Below, piece by piece: positions 36,800 through 47,280 of a stretch of 64,000 nucleotides of DNA. Under the pieces are notes generated by a model, which saw only the letters and a program-made list of their open reading frames with translations, did no database searches and was not told the origin of the DNA. Origin of the DNA: Diphasiastrum complanatum. Lineage: Eukaryota; Streptophyta; Lycopodiopsida; Lycopodiales; Lycopodiaceae. The stretch covers positions 34,787,683 to 34,851,682 of the forward strand of contig CM055101.1 of the NCBI GenBank assembly GCA_029204225.1, written 5' to 3'. Positions within the stretch are counted from its first letter, which is position 1, and every line of letters begins with the position of its first letter. The position numbers and the translations under genes were made by a program.

Positions 36800-37607
36800 C
36801 CCTACATCTTGTCTTTAGGTAATTCCCCCAATTTCCATGTTCCATTCTTCATAAGAGCTTGATACTCCAGATCCATTGCTTGGATTGACCTCTTCTTTCC
36901 TTGCTTCATCTACACTTGTAGGTTCATCAAAAGAGGTTAGGAAAGGAACCTAATTTCTAGAAAATACTTGCTTACCCTTTTCATCATATGTGAGCCTTGA
37001 AGGCATTTGTCTTTCCCTTGATGTTCTCCTTGGATTTTGACTTGATGAAGGTCCATTATCATCACCATCTAAAGTAGGATCCTTTACATCAGCATCAAGA
37101 ATGTTAGATCCATCCACATCACCATCAGTAATGCTTAAAGATGCTTTTGGAATGTTCCCCTCATCAAAAATGACATCTCTACCAACAATCACTTTGTTAG
37201 TAGAAGGAGTGTAACCTTGTAGGCTTTATTATATCCAACCAAAATACCTTTCCTTGAAGATGGATCCTCCTTGGTCCTATCATCAAGAGTAATGTTGACA
37301 TAGCATGTGCATCCAAAATTTATTAGCAAGTTGACACTCGGCCTCCTCTTGAATAGCATCTCAAAAGGTGTCTTGACATCCAAAATAGCACTCGGCCACC
37401 TATTGCACAAGAAATTGGCACACAACAAAGCTTGATCCCAAAATGGTTTATCTAGATTAGCACTTAACATCTTGGCTTTACTTTCACATAAAGTCATATT
37501 CTTCCTTTCAGCCACTCCATTTTGTTGTGGGTTCCTTGGTGTTGTATACTCCCTCTTGATCCCATGCTCATTACAAAAGGCCTTGAACTTGGTAGATATG
37601 TACTCAC
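36800..37607 (-). pseudogene. copia element 7 (outer), integrase C-terminus and linker
   Basis: On the minus strand, starting right after the nested element: EYISTKFKAFCNEHGIKREY, then PQQNGVAERK, SANLDKPFWDQALLCANFL, FGCTCYVNITLDDRTKEDPS, GRDVIFDEGNIPKA, PSRLTYDEKGKQVF, LTSFDEPTSVDEARKEE and KNGTWKLGELPKDKM. Closely similar blocks are found in the nested intact element, so it is an older relative. It has stops and frameshifts (SKAKMLS for ESAKAM; YKVTL break). It ends at the start of RT near 36800. Its upstream half continues at 43469-43965. Confidence 0.85.
37603..37607. repeat. target-site duplication, left copy
   Basis: CTCAC directly left of the LTR start TGTGAAAAAC. The same five bases follow the other LTR at 43469-43473. 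Confidence 0.95.
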
Positions 37608-38260
37608 TGTGAAAAACTCAGATCCAAAAGATGCTAAAGTTTCATAAAGATCTTGGCCATGGAAGTTATGCACATCTAGATTGAAAAAATGATAGAAATT
37701 GTGATGTTAAGCATACTAAACATCAACTAAACATCAAAATCTGATCATAAGCTTCCACAAACAGAAACTTGCTGTCCCTGTCCGTACTTCAGAGCCTACA
37801 ACCTGCATTTCACACGTGTGAAGCCATAGCAACAAAGAAATCACAATTCTAGTGGCTAGAATGCAAGATATGAACAAAAAAGTGAGAGAGAAGAAGATGG
37901 ATCTTCAAAGAGCATAACATTCATTCAATAGAATGAAAATGAGATGTGTACATACTCGTGGAGATGGCTATTTATAGCAGCCATAGTGCCTCTTGGCCAC
38001 TTGTCTTATGATAGGCTAAAATTGGGGTCCAATAGGATTCACCCATCTACCTAGAAATTTGGTCAAATAGGAATGCACCAAATTATGAGCCAATAGAAGA
38101 GCTCCACACTCGACCTCCTCTAATTAATGTGACCTCAAAAGTAGTGTACACATACTTTGGGCCTCTACATACATGTATGAACCTATCTCTAACTTTTATT
38201 TGGCCATAGGCCTACAAAATCTCAAGTTAGGAAAATACTACTAGTTGACAATTTTTCACA
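37608..38260 (-). repeat. 3' LTR of copia element 8
   Basis: Its ends TGTGAAAAA and TTTTTCACA form a perfect 9-bp inverted repeat. It holds CTATTTATA (TATAAATAG on the coding strand, 37968-37976) and the palindrome CACACGTGTG around CACGTG (37813-37818). Confidence 0.98.
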
Positions 38261-41200
38261 CTCCCTCTTCAACTAGTTTTAGCATAGATTTAGAAAGTAC
38301 ACCAAGACTTGTTCTATGCTTGAAAAATAAGTCCTTTCCCAATGCTTTGGTAAAGATATCAGCCACACATTCCTTTGATGGGACATGTTCAAGCTTGATC
38401 TCTTTTGCCAACACTTGTTCTCTCACAAAATGGTAAGCCACCTCGATATGTTTGCTCCTTGCATGGAAAACCGGATTGCTTGCTAGACTTTGGGCTGAAA
38501 GGTTGTCACAAAAGATGATTGGACTCTCTGAAAAATCCAGCAAATGAAGCTCCATAATCATCCTCTTGATCCACACCATCTCCTTTGTGCATGATGTCAA
38601 AGCTTTGTACTCGGCCTCACTAGAAGAAAGTGATATAGTTGCTTGTTTCTTCGACATCCATGAGATAGCTCCATCACCTATGAAAATAGCATGTGCATTT
38701 ATGGATTTTCTATCCATAAGGTCTCCTGCAAAATCTGAATCTGAAAAACCAAATAAGTTAGGTGATGAGCCTCTATAAACAATGCCAAAATCTTTTGTTC
38801 CCGAGATGTATCTCAAGATCCTCTTTCCTAGTTTCCAATGTTCTATGCTAGGATCTTGCATGAATTGGCTTAATCTACCAACACAATAAGATAAATCAGG
38901 TCTTGTGATGGTTAGATATATAAGAGAACCTATTAGCTTCCTATAGAGAGTAATGTCCTCGAAGGATCTTTCATTACCTCTTATAGTTAGCTTTACATGT
39001 GATTCCATAGGTGTATCAATAGGATTTGCATCTACCATATGAAATCTATTGAGAATAGAAATAGCATACTTCTCTTGTGAAATAAAAGTGATTTGAGAAG
39101 TTCTAATTACTTCTATTCCTAAGATATAGCTCAAAAGACCAAGATCATGCACTTCAAATTCCTTTTTTAGTGCTTTCTTGATATCTTCTATATCTTCCTT
39201 GTTCCCTCCACTTAAAATAATGTCATCCACATAAATTAGAAGGATTGTAACATCATTAGCACTAATTCTAAAGTAAAGTGAATGATCATACTCACTCATA
39301 GTGAAGTTTTGAGAAAGTAGAAAAGAGTTAAGCCTAGCATACCAACTCCTTGGTGCTTGCTTAAGACCATACAAACTTTTTTGTAGAAAACACACATGAT
39401 TAGGCTTGCTATGAGAAACATAGCTCTCGGGTTGCTCCATGTAGACTTCCTCTTCAAGATCACCATTCAAGAAAGCATTAGAAATGTCTAATTGCCAAAG
39501 ATCCCATCCATAAAGAGTTGCAAGGGAAATGATTACTCTTATGCTCACCATCTTTGCCACGGGTGCAAAGGTTTCCTCATAGTCAATGCCATGCTCTTGA
39601 GCATAACCTTTAGCCACCAACCTTGCCTTCAACTTGTTGATAGATCCATCTTGATTTGTCTTTACCTTGAAGATCCATTTGCATCCAATTGCACTTTTGC
39701 CCTTTGGAAGCTCCACCAATCTCCATGTGTTGTTCTTCATAAGTGCTTCAAACTCAAGATCCATTGCTTGGATCCATTCCTCTTTTTGCCTTGCTTCATC
39801 TACACATGAAGGTACATCAAAAGAAGTTAGGAAAGCATAGTTGGATCCATCCACCACTTGCTTACCTTTGCCATCATAAGTGAGCCTTGAGGGTTTCACT
39901 TTATGCCTTGGAGTTCTCCTTGGAATTTGACTTGAAGAGGCTTCTTCAACATCCACATCCAATGTGTCATCAACTCCATTGTCATCAAGCACATTAGTTG
40001 CAACAACACCATCATCACTTGAAACAACTTTTGGAATGTTACTTTCATCAAAAATGACATCCCTACTTGTGAACACTTTCTTGATTGAAGGAACATAAAT
40101 CCTATATGCTTTGCTTACTTCACTATAACCAACAAAAATGCCCTTTCTTGAAGATGGATCCTCCTTAGTTCTATCATCAAGAGTAATGTTGAAGTAGCAA
40201 ATGCATCCAAAAGTTCTTAGAAACTTGACATTAGGCTTCGTACCAAACAAAGCTTCAAAAGGGGTTTTTCCTTCCAATACAACACTTGGCCATCTATTGC
40301 ATAGGAAATTTGCACACAACAAAGCATCACTCCAAAAAGGTTTAGGAAGATTAGCATTCAATCTCATTGCCTTTGCACTCTCACACAAGGTTCTATTCTT
40401 CCTCTCGGCCACTCCATTTTGTTGTGGTGTTCTTGGACATGTGTACTCCCTCTTGATCCCATGCTCATCACAAAAGGCTTTGAATTTGTTAGAAATGTAT
40501 TCACCACCATTGTCGCTCCTCAAGCATTTGATTTTGGTTGTAAATTGAGTCTCAATAGCAACTTTGAACTTGACAAACACATCAAACACCTCATCCTTGC
40601 TCTTTAGTAGATAAACCCAACAAAATCTACTAAAATCATCAATGAAAGTTACATACATCTTAGCACCTCCATTGCTAATTGTAGTAACACCATGAATATC
40701 CGAATGCAAGAGAGAAAAAGGCATCTTAGATCTAGATATAGATCTAGTATATGGCAATCTATGTGATTTAGACAAAGCACATTCTTCACAAACATGATTC
40801 AAGCAAGTAAGAGACTTGGGAAGTCCCCTTACTACCTCCTTTTTGGCTATTACCTCCAAGGCCTTGTAGTTGAGATGTCCCATCCTTTTATGCCATACCT
40901 CTTGAATTGACATTTGTTCATTTGCCATGCATCCAACTTGGTTAGCAACAACACATGCATCAAGCTTGAACAATTTCCCTTGCCTTTTCCCTTTTGCAAT
41001 GATACTACACCCCTTTTTGATCAAGCAAGCATCACCATCAAACTCAACTTTGAATCCTTTGTCAAGCATTTGGCTTACACTAAGTAAGTTCTTGGTAATG
41101 GATGGAATGAGCAAAACATCTTTCAATTCTATATTCCTATTTGTAGAAAGTGAAATAGGAATTGTGCCAATCCCCTTGATTGCACACTCACCATCATTTG

Positions 41201-42206
41201 CGGTACAGATTACCTTCCTATCACCATCAAATGCCATTAAAGATGAAAAATACTCTTTATGATATGTCATATGAGAAGTGGCTCCACTATCAATCCACCA
41301 AGGATCAATGTCTCCATGATTAGCCAACAAGCAAGATGACATAACAAAAGCATCATTTGAAAGAAGCTCATCCCCACCCTCATCAATAGTTAGATTGGTT
41401 TGCTTTTCCCCTTGATCCCTCTTTTTCTTAAAACAATCACTAGCAAAATGCCCTTTGACTCCACAATAGAAACATTTTAGCTTAGATCTATCCTTCTTTT
41501 TGCCAAAAGTAGAGTGCTCACCTTGGTCTTGCCCTTTAGACCAATTGCTTTTACCTTTGCCCTTGAACTTGCCTTTAGAGAACATTGCCTCCTCTTCTCC
41601 TCCTTGAGATGTAGAAGATGCTCCCACTCTTGCTTGCAACCTGAATTCTTCAGCCAACAAGACCTCTTGCAAGTCTCCAACACTTGGTAAACATTTTTGG
41701 ATAGCATAACTTTGAACAAGATTAGCATGATCATCCAACAAGCCATTGAGAATCACTTGAACAAGCTCCTCATTATTTATGCCATCATTAATGCATGCTA
41801 ACTCATCATTCAATGCTTTAACTCTCAAAACAAAAGCATGTCCATTCTCACTCTTCTTTTGCATACAAGAAAAGATTTGCCTTCTTAAAGTCAACACTCT
41901 AGAAGTAGACTTGGATTCATAAACCTTCTTCAAGGCTTCCCAAGCTTCACTAGATGATGTGCACTTACCAACCTCTTTGATAAGCTCATTTGTCACATTC
42001 ATCTTGATCATGTGAAGGGCTTTCTTTGCCCTCTTGTCATACCTCAATTGTTCTTGAGGTGCCAAAGGTCTCTCCTCCACACCTACAACAATATCCATCA
42101 ACTCATTCATCTCAAGCAAAGACTCCATCCTTACTTTCCAAGTAGAATAGTTGAGGGAGGTAAGCCTATCATTGCTTTCCAACATGTAGCCTCCATTTGT
42201 AGCCAT
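38256..42206 (-). CDS. copia gag-pol polyprotein, intact
   Basis: A 1316-residue single frame. Gag has the UBN2-type fold (SLNYSTWKVRMESLLEMNEL near residue 18; EAWEALKKVYES) and the CCHC knuckle CFYCGVKGHFASDC (about 245-258). Protease: WWIDSGATSHMT (about 303). GAG-pre-integrase: VWHKRMGHLN with CEECALSKSHR (about 437-483). Integrase D,D(35)E: LLHSDIHGV (Asp about 502), RSDNGGEY (about 565), NGVAERKN (Glu about 601). RT: FNGDLEEEVYMEQP region and IYVDDIILSGG (YVDD about 992-995). RNase H: FSDSDFAGD, SSSEAEYKAL, FCDN (about 1154-1234), ending HARSKHIEVAYHF and ADIFTKAL. All catalytic motifs are present without a stop. Gag and pol share one frame, so how their ratio is set is unknown. The stop TGA is formed inside the 3' LTR. 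Confidence 0.97.
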   Translation of the reverse strand: MATNGGYMLESNDRLTSLNYSTWKVRMESLLEMNELMDIVVGVEERPLAPQEQLRYDKRAKKALHMIKMNVTNELIKEVGKCTSSSEAWEALKKVYESKSTSRVLTLRRQIFSCMQKKSENGHAFVLRVKALNDELACINDGINNEELVQVILNGLLDDHANLVQSYAIQKCLPSVGDLQEVLLAEEFRLQARVGASSTSQGGEEEAMFSKGKFKGKGKSNWSKGQDQGEHSTFGKKKDRSKLKCFYCGVKGHFASDCFKKKRDQGEKQTNLTIDEGGDELLSNDAFVMSSCLLANHGDIDPWWIDSGATSHMTYHKEYFSSLMAFDGDRKVICTANDGECAIKGIGTIPISLSTNRNIELKDVLLIPSITKNLLSVSQMLDKGFKVEFDGDACLIKKGCSIIAKGKRQGKLFKLDACVVANQVGCMANEQMSIQEVWHKRMGHLNYKALEVIAKKEVVRGLPKSLTCLNHVCEECALSKSHRLPYTRSISRSKMPFSLLHSDIHGVTTISNGGAKMYVTFIDDFSRFCWVYLLKSKDEVFDVFVKFKVAIETQFTTKIKCLRSDNGGEYISNKFKAFCDEHGIKREYTCPRTPQQNGVAERKNRTLCESAKAMRLNANLPKPFWSDALLCANFLCNRWPSVVLEGKTPFEALFGTKPNVKFLRTFGCICYFNITLDDRTKEDPSSRKGIFVGYSEVSKAYRIYVPSIKKVFTSRDVIFDESNIPKVVSSDDGVVATNVLDDNGVDDTLDVDVEEASSSQIPRRTPRHKVKPSRLTYDGKGKQVVDGSNYAFLTSFDVPSCVDEARQKEEWIQAMDLEFEALMKNNTWRLVELPKGKSAIGCKWIFKVKTNQDGSINKLKARLVAKGYAQEHGIDYEETFAPVAKMVSIRVIISLATLYGWDLWQLDISNAFLNGDLEEEVYMEQPESYVSHSKPNHVCFLQKSLYGLKQAPRSWYARLNSFLLSQNFTMSEYDHSLYFRISANDVTILLIYVDDIILSGGNKEDIEDIKKALKKEFEVHDLGLLSYILGIEVIRTSQITFISQEKYAISILNRFHMVDANPIDTPMESHVKLTIRGNERSFEDITLYRKLIGSLIYLTITRPDLSYCVGRLSQFMQDPSIEHWKLGKRILRYISGTKDFGIVYRGSSPNLFGFSDSDFAGDLMDRKSINAHAIFIGDGAISWMSKKQATISLSSSEAEYKALTSCTKEMVWIKRMIMELHLLDFSESPIIFCDNLSAQSLASNPVFHARSKHIEVAYHFVREQVLAKEIKLEHVPSKECVADIFTKALGKDLFFKHRTSLGVLSKSMLKLVEEGV
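38261..38270 (-). promoter_or_regulatory. polypurine tract of copia element 8
   Basis: GAAGAGGGAG on the minus strand, directly before the LTR start TGTGAAAA. It also encodes the last residues of the polyprotein (EEGV), so it is under dual constraint. Confidence 0.9.
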
Positions 42207-42803
42207 GTTGCAATGATTGATCTCTGATCTTTGACCTGTTCCAATGCACTAAGCACTCTCTTGAATCAACAAATGAAACACAAGAAGAAATCACAAAGAT
42301 TTGGAACCTAAAACCTTACTTTTTCTCTCTTTTCCTCACTTTTTCCTTAATTTTAGCCACTAGTTTTATGATTTCTTGATCAAACCAAGACCAAACCTCA
42401 ATATACTTGCTTTTCCCTCACTCCTAAGATTGAAATACACTCTTGAATCATTCAGCAAACTGAAAATCAGAGGGTTACATCAATTTTGAAGTTTTTGACA
42501 TGAAGAAGCAAGAAATTGAATCAAAAAACTATATGCTAGAATGGAAAACTAATAGGATCTTGTTGGATCTTGCATCTCCCTCTTTCCAAAACAATTTTTG
42601 TCTCCTTATTCTGATAAGTATAGAGGGAATTCGCCCTACTTCAATTGAAATGCATACAAATGATGTTTTGATCACAAAGATCCAATTTCTACACATAAAT
42701 CAACAAGATTTTTAGCTAGAAACTTGATTGGAATGCTACAAAAGCAAACTCGCCCACAAATCTCTTCTAAATCTGGCAAAACCTGCACATTTGGCCGCCT
42801 AAT
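42207..42803 (-). other. untranslated leader of copia element 8
   Basis: About 600 bp between primer site and gag ATG with no recognised coding. It would hold packaging and translation signals by analogy; none is identified. Confidence 0.7.
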
Positions 42804-42815
42804 GCTCTGATACCA
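42804..42815 (-). promoter_or_regulatory. primer-binding site of copia element 8
   Basis: TGGTATCAGAGC on the minus strand, abutting the LTR end TTTTTCACA with no spacer; a perfect initiator-Met match. Confidence 0.97.
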
Positions 42816-43468
42816 TGTGAAAAACTCAGATCCAAAAGATGCTAAAGTTTCATAAAGATCTTGGCCATGAAAGTTATGCACATCTAGATTGAAAAAATGA
42901 TAGAAATTGTGATGTTAAGCATACTAAACATCAACTAAACATCAAAATCTGATCATAAGCTTCCACAAACAGAAACTTGCTGTCCCTGTCCGTACTTCAG
43001 AGCCTACAACCTGCATTTCACACGTGTGAAGCCATAGCAACAAAGAAATCACAATTCTAGTGGCTAGAATGCAAGATATGAACAAAAAAGTGAGAGAGAA
43101 GAAGATGGATCTTCAAAGAGCATAACATTCATTCAATAGAATGAAAATGAGATGTGTACATACTCGTGGAGATGGCTATTTATAGCAGCCATAGTGCCTC
43201 TTGGCCACTTGTCTTATGATAGGCTAAAATTGGGGTCCAATAGGATTCACCCATCTACCTAGAAATTTGGTCAAATAGGAATGCACCAAATTATGAGCCA
43301 ATAGAAGAGCTCCACACTCGACCTCCTCTAATTAATGTGACCTCAAAAGTAGTGTACACATACTTTGGGCCTCTACATACATGTATGAACCTATCTCTAA
43401 CTTTTATTTGGCCATAGGCCTACAAAATCTCAAGTTAGGAAAATACTACTAGTTGACAATTTTTCACA
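42816..43468 (-). repeat. 5' LTR of copia element 8
   Basis: 653 bp, one difference seen from the 3' LTR. TATAAATAG on the minus strand at 43176-43184 is the likely promoter TATA box. CACGTG at 43021-43026 lies in a 10-bp palindrome downstream of it in the transcript direction. Confidence 0.98.
43176..43184 (-). promoter_or_regulatory. TATA box of the copia element 8 5' LTR
   Basis: TATAAATAG on the minus strand, 285 bp into the LTR. The identical motif sits at the same place in the 3' LTR. The core promoter role is inferred from sequence and position. Confidence 0.6.
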
Positions 43469-43473
43469 CTCAC
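43469..43473. repeat. target-site duplication, right copy
   Basis: CTCAC directly after the LTR end TTTTTCACA, identical to 37603-37607. Confidence 0.95.
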
Positions 43474-43965
43474 CGCTATTGTCACTCCTTAAGCACTTGA
43501 TGTTTTTGGAAAATTGGTTCTCCCTTGCATTCTTGAACTTAAAAAAGACAGCATACACTTCATTCTTGCTCTTTAGTAGATAGATCCAACAAAATCTCTA
43601 AAATCATCAATGAAAGTTACATACATCTTAGCTCCACTATTGCTAATTGTAGTAATTCCATGACTATCTGAATGTACAACTTGAAAAGGCTTTATAGATC
43701 TAGATGTAGATCTAGTGTAAGGTAGTCTATGTGACTTTGACAAAGCACAAGACTCACAAACATGATTGATACTTTTCAAGGAACTTGGGAGACATGTCAC
43801 AACTTTCTTTCTAGCCATTACTTCCAATGACTTGAAGTTGAGGTGTCCTTTTATGCCAAACCTCTTGAATAGCTATTTGCTCTCTTGCAACACATCCAAC
43901 TTGGTTAGCAATAACGCAAGCATCTAGTTTGAACACCTTCCCTTGTCTTTTACCTTTTGCAATCA
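43469..43965 (-). pseudogene. copia element 7 (outer), GAG-pre-integrase and integrase N-part
   Basis: Minus strand: LIAKGKRQGKVFKLDACVIA, VGCVAREQIAIQEVWHKR, a frame change, KSINHVCESCALSKSHRLPY, VVHSDSHGITTISNSGAKMY, VTFIDDF, then SDNSGEY cut by the nested element. The reading resumes at 37607. Its left end near 43965 passes into unrelated DNA, so gag and protease are lost. Confidence 0.85.
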
Positions 43966-44552
43966 AGATATTCTTCCTTGAATTTTTTTGAATAAATAGA
44001 TAAGAAATCCTACAATAAAGTAATTGTTTATACAATAAAGTATAGGTATTGATTACTAAAAAAAGGATATCAAAAAACTAAATATTCTTGCTTTATAGAT
44101 AGTTACCTTCAATTGGTCGACCATTATTAGTACTTTGAAATTTGTCCCGTGCATTTTTTTTCCTCATTGATAAGTAATGATAGCAAGTATCTTGTTCTAT
44201 AACCGTTCATGTATTCCTCAGGTTCTATTCCACATGTCTTCATGAGGAACATTTGTTTTGTTGATGGATATGTCGTTGTTGTCGTTGTTGCAGTATTTAC
44301 AGTTGTTGCTTCTTCTTTTAGTTTTTTGAATAGCTATTTTTTGTAAAATTAGACAAGTTATGATTTGTCAAGCTAGACAAGTTTTATGATAAATATTTGA
44401 TTAAAGAAAAAAAAATCTTTTGATTTAATTAACCTTGTTTAAATTCATGCAAATAAAATTTACAAATAAGTAGATAGTACCTCAATTGTTGTCAAAATTT
44501 TGTGAATTGATGATCAGCTTATTCTGCAAAAATGATTTTTGGATTATATTCA
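43966..44552. other. AT-rich, no gene recognised
   Basis: Sequence between the copia element 7 remnant and the Helitron-type gene. Short homopurine and A-rich runs only. A CGTTGTTGTCGTTGTTG mini-run is at about 44273-44289. Confidence 0.5.
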
Positions 44553-46891
44553 TCAAAAACATTGTGTGTATTCTGGAAGTGGAATAGGTTGAAAATGTAA
44601 CGGAGTAATTTCATTTATGATAAAAATATCTTTCCTTTTTGTTACTCTTGTGATCGCTATACTTTTATATGCAGATGACGTGGTTCTCTTATCTCCTACC
44701 AGAGAGGGTTTACAGCGACAGCTATTATATGCTAGATATTTTATAAACATTGTTTTTCCGCTACCAGGAGTTCTTGAAATGATGAAAATTCCGGATGTTT
44801 GTATTGTCAACATATTATAGACATGTGTTTGTTCTTTTGTCAAGTTAGATGTTTTTAAATATTCAAGTTCGTGCTCCAATTGTAAAGTTTTAATGGTATC
44901 AGAATCTAAAATTATAGGTTTCATGTGATCTTCATCATTTGTCAATATTTCACCTTCAAGTGTTTTTTTTTGGAGCAATATGTTTACAATTTGTTGTCTT
45001 TGTTCATGATCAATTAATTGTCTATTTGTATATTCAGCTATATAATTTTCGATGTCTTCTTCAGAATTGATAATATTTCTCAAGACACATTCAGCAAAAT
45101 ATGATCGTTGAGTGTTGGTTTCATTTATAAGCTCTTTTTTATTTCGAAAGTGAAATGTTTTCAAAAGGATATTGAAGAAAAAACCTTATGTTTGATGAGC
45201 TGGATGAAAATTTGTAAACCGTACTAGTCGATCAATTTTAAATACTGAATTTCCAAGTTGGTCAATATTGTCAGGTTTGGATTTGCATGTCGAAATTTTT
45301 TTAACAGTGTACTTTTTCATTCATAGAACGCGAGATCTTCCAAGGTTGTTTGTCGTGATACGTAAATATCCATGGGGTGTAATAGTACAATATTGTTGTA
45401 ACCAACCATCTTTTTTCGTAGCTAAGGAGGTGATGAGTCTATGTAATGAACTGATTCACTCCTTTTTACAATGGGTATTTAAAGATAACAAAATGCTGCT
45501 TCGGATAGAAATATCGGTTTTGTGAGTATTGGTGTTGTAATTAATTTCAACATATTGGGATCGAGGTTATCTAGGCCAATAGTTTTGCATCTTCTTTATC
45601 GAGATTCATATGACCCATTGGTTTAGATTTCATTGCATATTTTAAACCAATTTGTGTTTGTGATTCTTTGTAAATTCATGTGTGCTTTCCACAAAAGTAG
45701 AATGCTTGGGTGATATGGAACAACATTCCTATCTTCATATCGTGGACGATAGTATGTCCATCTTTGATTATTTGGATTAATGTGTGTTTCATATATTGTT
45801 GAAGAAGAATATGGAAATCCATTCTTGCAACCTACTTTTTTGTTTTTTGATAAATATAAAGTGCATGACTTTCTACAATAATGTATTTGTTTTCGTTGCA
45901 CAAGCTGATAGAGTTCTTTTCTATGAGTCTCAATCGGTTCTATGAATTTTCTTGAAGTTTCGTCAAATATAGCTGGTACACATGCCACTATCTCATTAGC
46001 TATTTGATCTACTTCATTTTCGTTTATCCAAAGAATAATATGTGCATGTACAGAGCCTCGATTTTGAAACTCATACCTAATCACGTAATGTTGGACATTT
46101 CCAAGAAGTGGTTTGGATGATAGTTAATAGTTTTTCATGAATTGGTCTAACCTTGCCACAAACAACATTGAACATTCTACTGGACAATTTCTCCAATCAT
46201 ATTCATTGTTAAATTTCTTTACCAAGTTTTCAATGTGTTGGATTTCATTCCATCACATATCGGTTGTTTCATCAGATGTCAAGGTTAGAAAAAAATGTGG
46301 CAGTCCCCAACATTCCACCATGGATAGTAAATCGTTGAAGTTTTGTCGATGCCAAGATGGAGTTCCAGGTATGTTTGGTCCAAGACTGTATTTTAAGACA
46401 TGTTTGAAGATGTCTTGCTCATTTGCTCTTTGATTTTTTGACATGTATTCAATGATGTCTTTTTCTAGAACTACAGATTGTGTGTTGGAGGATAAGAGAA
46501 TCGCTTGTCTAATTTGGTACATAATCAATAGACATAGAGGGTACAATGTGAAAATTGAAAAAAATGAGCTAACTCTCATCTTAATGTATTCCAAGAAATT
46601 CATTTCACCATCATAAAAGCCATGGCCAAATGGAAATAAGAAAGGAAACAACGTTGATTCCAAAGTAATTGTTTTGTCGTTGTTTTGGTTTATTGGTAAT
46701 CCTTCGATATTGGTTGTAAATTGTATTGAGCGTTCATGTAGATTTCCTTTGTTACGTAATTGGAGGTTCGAGTATTGGTAGATGTTAATTTTTGAGTGTT
46801 TTTGGCTAAATGTTGGTTTTTGTGTGATGTCTTCCAAAATAACTTTTGAAACAATGCAAAAAGATTTAGCCAAAATGTCGATCTTTATCAA
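44553..46891 (-). pseudogene. Helitron-type Rep/helicase protein gene, decayed
   Basis: Helitrons transpose by rolling circle with a fused HUH endonuclease and Pif1-like helicase. Minus strand, in order: a Helitron_like_N-type domain (YSNLQLRNKGNLHERSIQFT; LFPFLFPFGHGFYDGE; KYSLGPNIPGTPSWHRQNF, then NDLLSMVE and LPHFFLTLTSDE), the Rep domain (WRNCPVECSMLFVARLD; YEFQNRGSVHAHIILW with the HxH of the HUH motif), then HMNLQRITNT with a candidate catalytic Tyr in YAMKSKPMG after a frame break, a linker, and the helicase start (LTKEQTHVYNML, Walker A SRTPGSGKT). Many stops and frameshifts separate these. After Walker A a foreign LINE patch interrupts the frame and the helicase soon ends. No TC/CTRR ends were located. 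Confidence 0.75.
44640..44745 (+). mobile_element. LINE RT patch embedded in the Helitron-type helicase
   Basis: On the plus strand this reads AILLYADDVVLLSPTREGLQ followed by RQL, the LINE reverse-transcriptase catalytic box, well under 110 bp long. On the minus strand the helicase frame reads through it. Helicase-like residues flank it on both sides, so it is an insert and not the edge of a LINE. Exact limits are uncertain. Confidence 0.7.
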
Positions 46892-47280
46892 GAAAATCTT
46901 TCATTGTGTTCGCAGATATAGAAGCCATTTTGACCAAGTTTTGTTTCATACAAAGAAGGAACTTTTGTATGATTGGATTGTTTCAAAGATTGTGGTTGAG
47001 TAGCATTTTTATAATAATTGTTGTTTCTATAGTATCTCTAATTTTTTGTAGGTTGATATCAAAACAAACTATATGATTTTCGAATATTGATCATTTTCCA
47101 ATTGTTCCTTGTAAATAGCTTGTCACTCTACGTGTTGTTTCAATCGATACATCGATTAAAGATAAAGTTTGTAGTTCAATGGGATGAAGTTGCAAGATTG
47201 ACCTTGCGTAACTAGGAGATAGGAATACTAAGTACTTTATTCAATAATTTTTTTTTTTTGCACATCATGCAAACAAACCA

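Larger units (their letters stand above)
37608..43468 (-). mobile_element. complete young copia retrotransposon (element 8)
   Basis: A 5861-bp element with 653-bp LTRs at both ends, the CTCAC target duplication, a perfect primer site, a polypurine tract and one uninterrupted 1316-codon gag-pol frame. Comparing the two LTRs base by base I see a single difference (GGAAGTT versus GAAAGTT near 37662/42870). LTRs are identical when inserted, so insertion was recent. It is placed inside the integrase gene of an older relative, at the codons for SGEY. Confidence 0.97.

Noticed and set aside
44617-44820. Small plus-strand membrane-like or LINE gene
   Set aside because: Only the middle is LINE RT; the ends are antisense of the Helitron-type helicase, so it is a chance frame across a patch.
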